DNA of 64,000 bases from Hibiscus mutabilis (GCA_019671005.1 CM033726.1:21451657-21515656), one strand, 5' to 3'. Counted from the first letter of the stretch, positions 23,434 to 35,850 are shown. Notes: a model not told the origin generated them from the letters alone. A program made the numbers and translations.

Positions 23434-25436
23434 GCTGACCATTTTGCAACTTTTGCAATTTATTCAAGCCCGAATCACAATTACTCCATAATTCTAACAT
23501 TTTCCACAAACTTTTACTCAATGTCCTTCAATCCACTAACCTTTTTTTAAGTGACATTTTAGTCACTAATTCCACACAAAAGTTTGCAACTTGTACTAAT
23601 TAATCAATCCAACGTTTTTACATTTTTTTCTCAGATTTCCCTTCTATTTTAGTCCTTGGCCGAAGTGGTCACTAAACTTCTCCAATATTTTTTTTCATTC
23701 AAATAATACTCTAATATGCTCAAAATAATTTTTCCAACATATATTCTTCATTTCCAAAAATTTACACTTAAAACCCCAATTTATTCCTATATGGGAAATT
23801 GGGTGTCTAATCTTTTCAAGGACTTTATTTTGGTCCCAATGCCATAATCAAGCTTCTAAATTCATAATCTCTTCAAATCCATCACTAGGATAAATTTTCA
23901 CATTATTTCTCCAAATTTCCTCATGTATACCAAAATGGCCACTTAAAGAACTAGTTGAGGATTTTTCATTCTAACATCAAAATGAAGCTTCTAATATCAT
24001 AAATCTTTCATTTCCATCATAAATTTCAAAACCCGAAATAAAATCCCAAATTCTAGGGTTAAGGTTTATGTCTTCAAACATTAAATTAATCTAAATTTAA
24101 GCTTGATTTCAACTACACAATACTTGAATTGCTTAAATCATACTTCAATCTCAACATAGAACATGAAACCTTATTTTCTCTCTCATCAATATCATAATAA
24201 TTCTTCAAACTACTATGTAAAATTACTATCAATAGAAAGAACATTAAGCATAGATCATTTTTTTTCCAAAGCAACATACCTTGATTATAACTTTGGAGCC
24301 TTCAAAATGCCTAGGAAAATTTTGTGTATTTTTCCTCTTCTTTCTCTTGTTGGTTTCAAAAATGGAAGGATGAAGATGAACAAATTTGTTGTCTTTTATT
24401 TTAGTAATGTCACATGTATTAATTAAATGAATATTAAATTTATTTAATTTCTTAAGTCCAAATAATCCTCCAACTAAGTTTTATTTTCAAATTTGCCATC
24501 TTGTAAAAATAGAACCAAGTCTAGTTATAATCCAACTAGAATCATTAAAATATTCATAAAAATAATATTTTATGAATTTTCCATGGCTTATGGAACTGTC
24601 TTTGAAATTCTAATTCGATCCGATTACCTGATAATCACTTACTACGATTTTCCATTTTTTGAACTATCAGATCAAATATGAAATTCTCATATTTCTATCT
24701 TCCATAAATAAAAATTATTAATATACAAAATATTCCATAATTTTTTTAAAATCAAAATCTTGAAATTTTGACTCGGTCCAATATACTGATAATTTACCCG
24801 AAATCTTTATCGGATAAAATTCTCTTAATTATCCTTTACCAATTTTCCATATGAATAATATTAACTCGAACTGATTCCTTTTTATTAGTCTCAAGTACTG
24901 CCATGGGACCTTCCCAATAGGCCACCCATCCTAGTGCTACTCTAGCCTGAGCACGCTTAACTTTGCAGTTCGATCCGGATACCGAATTCCACTTAAACTT
25001 TAATTGTGATTTCCCAACATTTGAAATATCGGATCAAACCAGTAATTCCACATTCGATCCACACCAATAGGTGCTCTATCTATTTATGAAATAAAACACC
25101 TAACTTTTGAGAAATTACAACTTTGGTCCTTCATTTTTTCATATTTCGACTTGTACAATACAAGTTTTGAAAACTTATGATTTTGGTCACTAAACTTTAA
25201 CATTGAATTCCCATTCCAATTTTTCCTTGGAGTAATATCAAACTTTGCAAGTACCCTATTTTGCTTACTCTCTTTCAAACGGTACTCTAAATTCTCAAAA
25301 ATTCCTTTCTTAGAATTCATAATTAAAGAAAACCTAACTTTTATATTTTGTCATTTTAGTCACTAAGTTAGCTTTTAAGCCATTATCTTAGTACTACATG
25401 ACTCTTAAACAACTTAGCAAATTTTGGGGTATTACA
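23434..25436 (-). repeat. Family-A LTR, 3' copy, end missing
   Basis: It matches 9344-11547 and 30785-32781 and starts TGTAATACCCC (minus strand) at 25436 beside the polypurine tract. The last about 2 kb, which would hold the hairpin cluster, is missing because family-B sequence abuts at 23434. Frames at 24163-24426 and 25084-25320 are chance. Confidence 0.85.
24903..24978 (-). promoter_or_regulatory. 5S rRNA-derived segment in family-A LTR (copy 2)
   Basis: Nearly identical to the copy at 11014-11089 and again 458 bp from the LTR start. The A box AAGTTAAGCGTGCT is intact. The C box reads GGATGGGTGGCC, with one change from GGATGGGTGACC. Confidence 0.88.
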
Positions 25437-25453
25437 ATTCTCCATCCCTTAAG
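25437..25453 (-). other. Polypurine tract of family-A element
   Basis: The minus strand reads CTTAAGGGATGGAGAAT immediately before TGTAATACCCC, marking the 3' LTR start. Confidence 0.75.
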
Positions 25454-25970
25454 AAAATTTGTCCTCGAATTTTAAAACGTACATGATTTAAATAGTTTCG
25501 GGTACTGCTTTCTCATTTTCTCCTCGGCCTCCCAGGTTGCCTCTTCCACTTTGTGGTTCCTCTAAAGGACTTTGACCAATGGAATTTTCTTATTCCTCAA
25601 TTCTTTGACTCCATAAGATAAAATCTCCACTGGTTCTTCTTCATATGTTAAATCAGGTTGCAATTCAATCTCTTCTGGAGTAATAACATGCGAGGGATCT
25701 GATCGATGCCTTCTCAACATAGATACATGAAATACATCATGGTCTTGCTCATCTTTGGAGGTAAGGCCAGTTGATAAGCTACTGGTCCAACTCTTTTGAG
25801 AATTTCATAAGGTCCAATGAATCTGGGACTTAGTTTCCCTTTTCGACCAAAACGTAATACTTTCTTCCATGGTGAGACCTTTAGGAAAACTTTATCTCCA
25901 ACTTCAAATTCAACAACCTTTCTGTTTTTGTCTGCATAAGCCTTTTGTCCATCAGCAACTGCTTTGAGAT
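25454..25970 (-). pseudogene. Integrase C-terminus and chromodomain of family-A chromovirus
   Basis: The minus strand reads VEFEVGDKVFLKVSPWKK, VLRFGRKGKLSPRFIGPYEI and VGPVAYQLALP. After a frame change come the HDVFHV-like linker, SDPSHV-like and EEPVEIL-like segments and a chromodomain with VEEATWEAEEKMRKQYP. Frameshifts and stops are present near 25570 and 25740. It sits directly upstream of the polypurine tract, the normal position. Confidence 0.82.
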
Positions 25971-25974
25971 TATT

Positions 25975-26770
25975 CTAAATAATCTTCACCTTATCTTCCA
26001 TTTCTCGGGTTAAATCAATCCCACCCGTTTTTGGGTCATTAAGAACATTTCGATCCTGTAATTCGAACCAATTAAGAGGAGTTCTGCACTTTCTTCCATA
26101 AAGTGCTTCAAACGTTGACATTTTAATGCTTGTCTGATAACTATTGTTATATGCAAATTCAACTAATGGCAAATATTTTTCCCACGATCCAGTGAACTCA
26201 ATAATACAAGCTCACAACATGTCTTCTAAAATTTGGATCGCTTATTCTGACTGCCCATCCGTTTACTGATGGAATGCAGTACTAAAATTTAATTTAGTAC
26301 CTAGTGTCACGTGTAATGCTCGCCAAAACCTCGAGGTAAACCTCGGGTCTCTATCCGATACAATCGATACCAGGACACCATGTAGTTGTACTATTTCTCT
26401 GATATACAATTCTGCATACTTATCCATTGAATAATCCACACGAACTGGAATAAAATGTGCAGACTTCGATAAATGATCCACAATGACCCATATTGAATTC
26501 TTTTTGTTGGGCGTAACTGGTAGCCCTGTTACAAAATCCATAGTCACTTTTTCCTATTTCCACTGAGGAATAGGGATAGGTTGTAAAAGTCCAGAAGGTA
26601 CTTGATGCTCTGCCTTAACTTGTTGACATGTCAGATATTTTGCTACAAACTCTGAGATTGCTCTTTTCATTCCTGGCCACCAATAGCGGGTTTTCAAATC
26701 TTGATACATCTTATTACTTCATGGGTGCATAGTTAATGGGCAATAGTGAGCTTCTGTTAAAATCTCTTTC
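25975..26770 (-). pseudogene. int: Integrase of family-A chromovirus, broken
   Basis: The core is split into two open pieces: 26263-26547 (TMDFVTGLPVTPNKKNS, IVSDRDPRFTSRFW, both aspartates present) and 25975-26172 (MPLVEFAYNNSYQTSIKM, GRKCRTPLNW). Between them the sequence reads NG-QSE-like with a stop close to the catalytic glutamate. The HHCC part lies at 26610-26770 (EAHYCPLTMHP, then LTCQQVKAEHQVPSG) and contains a stop. Confidence 0.88.
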
Positions 26771-26989
26771 TTCAGTTCACCATTGTCAGGAATATAAACT
26801 TTTCCTCGATAGTATAAACAACCATCAGACTTGATTTCATAGTCTTGTGCTTCCCCAAATTCAGCTTGTTTCCTCTTTTTAAGGCATTCTTCATCCGAAA
26901 GCTATAAATCTTTAATCCGATCCAAAAAAGTTGGCTTAAGCTAAAACTCTGCTATTAAAGAACCATTTTGTCCCAAAGATAGTTGTGTA

Positions 26990-28134
26990 TTCATTGCGCG
27001 TAGAACAAAAAATGTTTTCCGGCTAAGAGCATCTGCTACTACGTTAGCCTTTCCAGGGTGATAATCAATAACCACGTTGTAATCCTTTAAAAACTCAACC
27101 TATCTTCGTTGTCTTAGATTCAGATCTCGTTGTGCCATCAAGTGCTTCAAACTTTTGAGATCAGTGTAGATATGACACTTTTCACCATATAGATAATGTC
27201 TCCAAATTTTCAGTGCAAAAATCACCGCTGCCATCTCCAAATCATGAGTCGGGTAATTCTTCTCATGAGTTTTAAGTTGTCACGATGCATAAGCTACAAC
27301 GTGTCCTTCTTGCATTAATACACAACCCAAACCATTATGTGATGCATCACTATACAAAATATACTCTTTTCCCGGCTCTGGTTGAATTAATACTGGTGCC
27401 TCTGTTAAAACTTTCTTTAATCTTTCAAAACTCTCTTGACACTTCTCTGTCCATACAAAAGAAGCACATTTCCTTAATAGCTGAGCAAGTGGCATGGTGA
27501 TGATAGAGAAGTTTTAGAAAAATGGTCTATAGTATCCAGCTAATCCCAAGAAACTTCTAACTTCCGAGACATTCTTTGGTGCTTCCCATTCAAGAATAGC
27601 TTGTACCTTCTTGTGATCCACTCTTATTCCATCAGAAAATACTACATGTCCAAGAAAAGTTAATTCGGATAACCAAAATTCACGTTTGGAAAACTTTGCA
27701 TAAAGCTGCTTATCTCTTAATGTCTGTAATACCACTTGGATATGTCGATCGTGATCATCTTCAGTCTTAGAATATACCAAGATATCATTTATAAACACCA
27801 CCACAATCTGGTCCAAGTAGGGTTGAAACACCCTATTCATCAAGTCCATAAATGCGGCAGAAGTGTTTTGAGTCCAAGCGGCATTACTAAGAGCTCATAA
27901 TGTCCATAACGAGTCATGACTGCTGTCTTTGGTACATCTTCTTTCTTAACTTTTAGCTGATAATAGCCTGATCGAAGATCAATCTTTGAAAACATAACAA
28001 TGCCACTGAGCTGATCAAATAGATCTTCAATTCTTGGTAACAAATACTTATTATTTATTGTTACCTTGTTTAGTTGTCGATAATCTATACACAATCATAA
28101 AGATCCATCCTTTTATTTACGAATAACACGGGGG
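26990..28134 (-). pseudogene. pol: Reverse transcriptase and RNase H of family-A chromovirus, broken
   Basis: RT: 27840-28094 has CIDYRQLNKVTINNKYLLP, FSKIDLRSGYYQLKV and MPLGLK. 27514-27849 has VVVFINDILVYSKTEDD, in which the first Asp of the usual Phe-Ile-Asp-Asp is Asn. SFLGLAGYYRPFF ends that frame. RNase H: YSDASHNGLGCVLMQ (27280-27495), HDLEMA, YTDLKSL and VVADALSRK near 27030, with one stop after NLRQRR. The Asn in the polymerase motif would be expected to abolish activity. Confidence 0.9.
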
Positions 28135-28138
28135 CTCC

Positions 28139-28840
28139 CTATGGAGGCACACTCGGTCGAATATAGCCTTTATCTAATAATTCTTGTAATTGAGCTTTCA
28201 GCTCCCTTAATTCTGTTGACGCCATCCTATAGGGTGCCATCGATATCGGCTCTGTTCCAGGATACACATTTATTCCAAATTGTACCTCTCTATTTGGAGG
28301 TAATCCTGGTAACTCATCTGAAAATACATCCGGAAATTCACGCACAGTTGGGATATCTTCCAATTTCTTGTTTGCTACTCGCGTATTCACCATATTAAAT
28401 AAATACGCTTCACACCCATTATTTAACATCCTTTGAGCCATTGCTGCAGAGATTACTAAATTTAGGCAATCATTTCTTTCTCCTACTACAACAACCTCAG
28501 AACCATTCGGTCCTTGAAGTACTAATTGCTTCTTTTTACATTGAACATCTGCATCATATGCAGATAGCCAGTCCATTCCCAGAATAATCTCAAATTCATG
28601 GAATGGTAGCTCCATTAAATTCGCTGGAAATTCAATCTCTTGAATCACTAAGGGACAATTCTTACATATCCCGGTCACTCTAGCACTATGACCAAGCGGA
28701 TTACTGGCAATCACACCACTACTAATAATCTCCGTAGGAATTCTTCTTTTAGTAACTAGTTTGGAGCTAATATACGAATGAGTAGAACTAGAATCAATTA
28801 AAACACACACAGATTCACCAAAAAGTCAGAAAGTACCTGC
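28139..28840 (-). pseudogene. Protease of family-A chromovirus with altered active site
   Basis: A 223-codon open frame covers protease and the linker to RT. The active site reads VLIDSSSTHSYISS. Asp-Ser is followed by Ser where the family has Gly, which should inactivate it. FEIILGMDWLSAYDA and the ISMAPYRMASTELRELKAQL start of RT follow in the same frame. Stops lie just before it near 28828. Confidence 0.88.
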
Positions 28841-28914
28841 TATAATATCCGAATCATACTTGTCCTCATTTATGCGTATATTATACACTCGAGCTGGGGT
28901 TTAAAATTCTCGTG

Positions 28915-29112
28915 TTAATGCCACCTCTGATCCGACTTGGTTTGTTGTCCTAGCTTGTCCGGTTCCACCACGACCACGACCTCTAGGTGAGCTACTACAG
29001 ATCGTTTTGACTGGATAGGGTTCTCTGTCTGTCCTCGCAGACATTCTCTAGCAAAATGTCCCATTTGACCACATTGCAGACAGGCTCCTGTAAATATTTC
29101 TGATCTCCATAT
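28915..29112 (-). pseudogene. gag: gag C-terminal remnant with zinc knuckle, fused to LTR sequence
   Basis: A complete nucleocapsid knuckle, CLQCGQMGHFAREC (CX2CX4HX4C), lies at 29041-29082. Upstream of it (right, minus strand) the open frame runs on to 29331, but that part is family-A LTR, not capsid. The capsid, the leader and the primer site are deleted. The 138-codon frame at 28915-29331 is therefore a chimera made by deletion. Confidence 0.82.
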
Positions 29113-29388
29113 GTAAATATTTTTGACATACAAAATATTCCATAATTTGTAAAAATCAAAATCTTGAAATTTTGACTCAGTCCAATATACTGCTAATTTA
29201 CCCGAAATCTTTATCGGATAAATTTCTCTTAATAATTCTTTATCAGATATCCATAAAAAAAATTCCAACTCGAACTGATTCCCCTTTTTATTAGTCTCAA
29301 CTATTGACATGAGACCTTCCCATAAGGTCACCCATCCTAAAGCTACTCTGCCTTGAGCACGCTTAACTTTTCAGTTCGATCCAAATTC
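29113..29388 (-). repeat. Internal family-A LTR fragment next to gag
   Basis: It matches 24718-24985 (AAAATATTCCATAATTT, TTTACCCGAAATCTTTATCGG) and includes a third 5S-derived block. Its right edge coincides with the start of that block. Confidence 0.8.
29309..29382 (-). promoter_or_regulatory. 5S rRNA-derived segment (copy 3, diverged)
   Basis: The minus strand keeps AAGTTAAGCGTGCT and AGGATGGGTGACC but has more changes between the boxes than the other copies. It lies at the junction between two LTR pieces. Confidence 0.82.
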
Positions 29389-29989
29389 GAATAATATAAG
29401 CCTCGTATGAAAAATCTGGGTAACACAGAAATACCACTCTTGGGGGTAAACTATCCATTTACGCGGTAAAATTACTTAACTTTTTAAAATTACAATTTGG
29501 TCCCTAAACTTTTCTAAAGTTCACACTTTAACCCTTAAACTTTCAAAAATTACATTTTGGTCACTAGTCCAAAAATTGAGATATTGCATACATACTATTT
29601 CTTATAAGCAATATCTCGATTTCCAAAAGTGCAGCTCCTTCTTCGATACTACTAGCCCAATTGACCTATGTGTATTACGAAACACACGCTAACTATAACT
29701 TAGTGAGGCATACAAATACAATATAAACCAATGACATAAATATCACCATTCCTGTAAAAATGGCATCCAATTCTCTGTATAATTTATAACATTTCATCAT
29801 TTATCATGGTAAATGAGAAACTAACTTATTTCAATGAATCACAGTTGCATGTAGATATAAATATTCAAAGTCATAACACCATTCTTACTTTATCGGTGAT
29901 AAATACGATAGACATATTGGCATATCTACTTGCATAAAAGCATTTCCTGAATTATATCCCAAAGTACAATTTCATGTGATGCTATGGTT

Positions 29990-30235
29990 CGCGAGTCATC
30001 ACGACACCGTAGTGTCTACGACGCCGTAGTGTTTGCATCACCGAAGCGACTGAGATGAGTACGTACTCGAGGATGCCCTTTGCCTCTCATACTCGCACAT
30101 TTTTTGCTATGTAACACCGTAGTGTTTGAGCTAACTCCGTAGAGTCTAACTCAACTCCGTAGACTCTATCTCGACCCCGTAGAGTCTATCTCGCACCGTA
30201 GTGCTATGACGCAGCTGTTAGGACTCTATGGATAT
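29990..30235. repeat. Covarying short-hairpin cluster in family-A LTR (copy 2)
   Basis: One block equivalent to 8228-8470. It includes GACAC-CGTA-GTGTC near 30002, ACTC-CGTA-GAGT at 30134-30145 and GAGTACGTACTC near 30056. Several units that read CGAA in copy 1 read CGTA here. Confidence 0.75.
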
Positions 30236-32248
30236 CCAACTATACCAAAGACTCTTACACTAGTACATGAGCATAACAGTATAATATTTTCACATTCAAT
30301 ATCCAATCAATCAATACTATCATCCATAATTCGATAATGGGCAGTTCATACCTAAAATCTGATTTATCTTAGATAAATTATTATGCCATATCCATGTATT
30401 CCGTATGCCATTTAATTTTCATGCCATTTGCATAATTTGATCAACGTACATTTTTTTTCATTGATATCAAGGTCGACTTATCGCAAGTCATCCTATTTAC
30501 ATGTCATACATACATATAATGCACTCACCTGGGCTATGCACAATACTGGGCCTCACTAAGTTAATCCACTACATTTTCCTTGCCTCTTTTATCTCGTATT
30601 TCCTTGTCATGCTCGGATGCTGTAAATTTACACATCAAACATATACAATAATATACATGTTAGATTTCTTTCTAATCTAACACTGCTTAACTATAAAATA
30701 CTAGTACAATTATTCGAATATATACATTTTTAAAATTTTCTATTTTTCTCCCTTAGTAGCCAAAAAGTTCATTTTGGTCCCTAGTGACCATTTTGCAACT
30801 TTTGCAATATATTCAAGCCCGTCACAATTACCCCATAATTCTAACATTTTCTATTAACTTTTACTCAATGTCCTTCAATCCACTAACCTTTGTTAAAGTG
30901 ACATTTTAGTTACTAATTCCACACAAAAGTTTGCAACTTGTACTAATTAATCAATCTAACATTTTTACAATTTTCTCAGATTTTCCCTTCTATTTTAGTC
31001 CTTGGCCGAAATGGTCACTAAACCTCTCCAAGATTGTTTTTCATTCAAACAATATTCTAATATGCTCAAAATAATTTTTCCAACATACATTCTTCATTTC
31101 CAAAAATTTACACTTAAAACCCCAATTTATTCCTATATGGCAAATTGGGTGTCTAAACTTTTCAAGGACTTTATTTTGGTCCCAATGCCATAATCAAGCT
31201 TCTAAATTCATAATCTCTTCAAATCCATCACTAGGATAATTTTTCACTTTATTTCTCTAAATTTCCTCATGTATACCAAAATGGCCACTTAAAGAACTAG
31301 TTGAGGATTTTTCATTCTAACATCAAAATCAAGCTTCTAATATCATAAATCTTACATTTCTATCATCAATTTCAAAACCCTAAATAAAATCCCAAATTCT
31401 ATTGTTAGGGTTGATGTCTTCAAACATGAAATTAATCTAAATTTAAGCTTGATTTCAACTCCACAATACTTGAATTGCTTAAATCATACTTCAATCTCAA
31501 CATAGAACATGAAACCTTATTTTCTCTCTCATCAATATCATGAATAATTCTTCAAATTACCATGCAAAATTACTATCAATAGAAAGAACATTAAGCATAG
31601 ATCATTTTTTTCCAAAGCAACATACCTTGATTCTAACTTTGGAGCCTTCAAAATGCCTAGGAAAATTTTGTGTATTTTCCTCTTCTTTCTCTTGTTGGTT
31701 TTGAAAATGGGAGGATGAAGATGAACAATTTTTTTCATCTTTTATTTTATTAATGCCGCTTGTATTAATTAAAGGAATATTAAATTCATTTAATTTCTTA
31801 AGTCCAAATAATCCTCCAAATATGTTTTATTTTCAAATTTGCCATGTTGTAAAAATAGAACCAATTCTAGTTAGAATCCAACTAGAATCATTAAAATATT
31901 CATAAAAATAATATTTTATGAATTTTCCATGGCTTATGGAACTGTTTTTGAAATTCCAATTCGATCCGATTACCTAATAATCACTTACTATGATTTTCCG
32001 TTTTTCGAACTATTGGATCAAATATGAAATTCTCATTTTTCTAACTTCCATAAATAAAAATTATTGATACACAAAATATTCTATAATTTTGTAAAAATCA
32101 AAATCTTGAAATTTTGACTCGATCCAATATACTGATAATTTACCCGAAATCTTTATCAAATAAAATTCTATTAATAATCCTTTATCAGTTATCCATACGA
32201 ATAATATTAACTCGAACTGATTCCTTTTTATTAGTCTCAAGTACTGAC

Positions 32249-32324
32249 ATGAGACCTTCCCAGTAGGTCACCCATCCTAGTGCTACTCTAGCCTGAGCAC
32301 GCTTAACTTTGCAGTTCGATCCGG
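32249..32324 (-). promoter_or_regulatory. 5S rRNA-derived segment in family-A LTR (copy 4)
   Basis: Again 457 bp from the LTR start, in sense orientation, with A box AAGTTAAGCGTGCT and C box GGATGGGTGACC both intact. Confidence 0.88.
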
Positions 32325-34289
32325 ATATCCAAATTCCACTTAAACTTTAACTGTGATTTCCCAATATTTGAAATATCGGATCAAACCAGTAATTCTATAT
32401 CGATACACACCAATAAGTGCTCTATCTATTTATGAAATAAAACACCTACCTTTTGGGAAATTACAACTTTGGTCCTTCAACTTTTCATCTTTCGACTTGT
32501 ACCATACAAGTTTTGAAAACTTATCATTTTGGTCACTAAACTTTAACCATGAATTCCCATTCCAATTTTCCTTGGAGTATTCCCAAACTTTGTAAGTACC
32601 CTATTTTGCTTACTCTCTTTCACACCGTACTCCAAATTCTCAGAAATTCCTTTCTTAGAATTCATAATTAAAGAAATCCTAACTTTTATATTTTGCCATT
32701 TTAGTCACTAAGTTAGCTTTTAAGCCATTATCTTAGTACTAAATGATTCTTAAACAACTTAGCAAATTTTGGGGTATTACATTAATTTTGGAAAATGAAA
32801 TTTTGAAGTGTGACATTTTGGCTAGTGACCAAAATGCGATTTTTGAAAACTGTTTTGAAAGGTGACTAAAATGAAAAGGATCAAATTCTTAGAATCCTTA
32901 AGGAGCTATTTTACCAATTTTTTACTGGTGATTTCTCCCTTCATTTAAATCATTTTAACATGTGTTTTAAAGGATAATAAAAAGAGATTTTGGATATTAA
33001 AGTTAGTTATTTGGTTTTAATAAAAATTGACGTAACTTTTCTCTCCACTTCTTTTCTTCCAAACACTCAAGTTTTCATCAAAATCCAGAGGTGAAAGATC
33101 AATTTTACTTAGATTCTTGATCTACAATTGAGTATTTAACTTTGATTTACAAAACCTCATTAAAATCTTGTGTTTTCCTAGCTTTAAACAGGCCAATTGA
33201 GGGAGAAAACACACAATAGGGGTAAGGTTCATGATCTCCTCTATTGAATGGTTCTGTATTGATATTCCCAAGTGTTTTATCCTTGATTTATGGTTTATAA
33301 TCTGATTTTTTGTTTTTATATAGAGTTATCTGGGTAAAATTGATGAAATGATGAAAGATTCGAATTGAATCTGATTTCCAGTGTTATGGATTGCTTTTGA
33401 ACATATTTTGGATGTTAAATGATGTTGATAATTCGATTTTATCAATGGAATCCTGAAACTCTTGAATCTTTAATTGTTTAGGTTGTTAGAATTGTGTTCT
33501 TGTGGAGTTGCGGTGGCTGTATGTTTGCTAGAGGTGTAAGTTTGCTTTGGTTCTTTTTTTAGGTGTTAATTGATTTTAAATGTGATGTTAGATTGATAGG
33601 TTGTGGCTGGGTTGTGTTTGGAAGGGTTTCAATGATGTTATCGGTTGTTGTGGTTGGGTAATTGTGAGGTGAGTGTAAGAGTCCGTGAGGATCTATTGTT
33701 TCAGTGTTATAAATGCATTGAGATGCATTAATCCTCTGTTGTAATGTGGTTAAAACATAAAAGATGGATACAAAAGATATTGGTGAAGCTTTGGAGGCTT
33801 CAGATGCATGTTTTCGCGTCGACAAATCGAGATTTCGCATATTGGTGAGTGAAAACGTGGATTCCAGCATTAGAATGTTTGAAGGTGGTTTATGGGAGTT
33901 TAAACTTAGCTTGATACGCTGGTTTAAACTCGAAAGTAAGTAAAATTGGATTTTCTCTCTCGGTCGTGCTAGTGTTAAATGGTTTTATGCACTTGTTTTG
34001 ATTTACATGTTACCTACTATTTAAGAATGATTTAAAGTATTTGATATACTGTTTTTAAGCATGAAATGCTGAAGGGTGCACATGGTAAGTGATCCTTGTA
34101 TGTATATGGTTTATACTTGTGGTTTAAAGCATGGTTGTTGCTTTGGATAAATGGTTGGTTAATGCTTGCTAAAAACAATGAGGTAAATGTTAAATGGTTA
34201 ATTATATTGGCAAGTGATGTGGTTTTAAAATTGTTATCATATATAGTTGGCCGGCCATAGGATTGATAGCGCACTATAATAAGTCACCT

Positions 34290-34500
34290 TGGATGTTGAG
34301 GGGTTTTATACGGTGTACCGAATACTCCATCTAAGTACCCTAATGGTCGAGGGGTTATATGGTACCGTAAACTCCCGTTAGTGGGTTATACATCTACCGA
34401 TGAGTGGTGTTGAGGGGTTTACGTGGTGTACCAAATACTCAACCACGGGTGTCACAACGATGAAGGGGTTCATGTGTACCGAAAACTCCCGTGTGTGAAC
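34290..34500 (+). repeat. GAGGGGTT...ACTCC module cluster in family-B LTR (copy 2)
   Basis: Four to five modules, each GAGGGGTT, a variable AT/GT core with GTACCGAA, then ACTCC. They are bounded by short arms such as CACGGG/CCCGTG. Homologous to 6318-6475. Confidence 0.6.
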
Positions 34501-34671
34501 CTTGTGTTGCCGGTGAGAATGTATGAAGTGTTGGGTAAACACTTGTTGAATCCGTGTATCCGATGAACTCTTTTGGTAAATAAATTTCGTTAATGATCAC
34601 TTGTGAGCCAATATAATTGTTGATGTATCATTGGAAAGTTTATGTTGTATAATGTGATTTATACACGTTTT

Positions 34672-34869
34672 CTCTTTAAGCTTTGCATATGGTTGTTATG
34701 CATGGGAAGGCTTAAATTGAGGTTTAGCAATGGAACTTACTGTTGGTTAATGGTACATGTTGTATGTTTACTCTTTAAGCTTTGCATATGGTTGTTATGT
34801 ATGGGAAGGCTTATATTGAGGTCTAGCAATGGAATTTGCTATTGTAAATGATTCGTATTGCATATGGTT
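34672..34869 (+). repeat. 99-bp tandem duplication in family-B LTR
   Basis: The segment starting CTCTTTAAGCTTTGCATATGG recurs at 34672 and 34771. The other copies (6671, 62260 and the inverse near 59390) have one unit. Confidence 0.8.
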
Positions 34870-35489
34870 TAATATGCTGGTTTTAGAGATGAAAAGTGCA
34901 TGGTTTTCAAGGCATGATGTTTCAATGGTAATGTTTAAATGATGTTTAAAGAATGGTTGAAATGAGATTTCAAGGTGTTGTTGAGAAATGGTTTCAAATG
35001 CATTGATGGTGTTTTGTTTTTGAGCACTCCTCACTAAGCCTAGTGTGCTTACGCTCTTTTTGTCCATCAATGCAGATAATTAAAAGCTTGGAAGGCAGCG
35101 GGGAGCAAGGGATCGGTACAAGACTTGGTAATCGAAGTATGTTTGAACTAGACTATAAGTAATAAGGGCAATGGGGGTTTTCATTGTTATTTGGGAGATT
35201 TTTTGTTGAACTCCCTGTTTGAGCAAGTTTGTTTGGTTGCTCTTGAGCTGTAAATGGCCTTTATGGTTTATTTTTGGTGATATTATGAAGTTTGGTGTTT
35301 TGCTTGAATAGTTATTTAGGAAGCATGCCTATAGATTTATATTTGATGCACGATGCCATGAATCGATGTTGAATCTGTGATGCTTTAATGTGGTTTGAAC
35401 CTTGAGTATGCTGGATATACATTAGAAGCATGTTAGGGTGGCTCAGTTTAGCTGAAGGTATGTTTAACCAGCTGAAATAGACATTACAA

Positions 35490-35850
35490 GTCCAGGCGTA
35501 CCGGTATGAGTGTCTCCGTTTCGGTATGGGTAAGCCATTTTAGGCTTAGCGTATCGGTACGCGGGCAACTATTTTAGTACGGCTAGGCAAAAACATGCTT
35601 GGCATTTCGATACAGGCTTGAGTGTAACGGTACGGTTTTGAGCTACTAGAATATACTTTTTAGAATATAACCGCGTACCGAAACACCTCTATACCATATC
35701 GATACGGGTGTTAAGTAAATTTAAACTGAACCTTGGTTCCAGCTAGATGTATCGAAACGGTATACAGTGTACTGAAACGGGGCAGTTTAATGTGAGACAC
35801 CATATCGATACAGTTTCCCGCGTATCGATACGGTTGTCTGTTATTTCAGT
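35490..35850. repeat. GTATCGATAC dyad block in family-B LTR
   Basis: About ten variants of GTA(C/T)CG(A/G)TAC in 360 bp, including the perfect CGTATCGATACG at 35821-35832. Equivalent blocks are at 22050-22270, 23240-23410 and 62900-63185. The last holds the 18-bp perfect palindrome CACCGTATCGATACGGTG at 63142-63159. Confidence 0.75.

Larger units (their letters stand above)
29389..32781 (-). repeat. Family-A LTR, 5' copy, divergent 3' end
   Basis: It starts TGTAATACCCC at 32781 (minus strand) and matches 7720-11547. The left 250 bp (29389-29640) differs from the end of the complete LTR, so this may be a subfamily or a recombinant. No primer site is found at its left edge. Frames at 31002-31193, 31538-31738 and 32353-32595 are chance. 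Confidence 0.82.

Noticed and set aside
24163..24426. 87-codon frame as a gene
   Set aside because: It is within a family-A LTR and is not kept open in the equivalent part of the other LTR copies.
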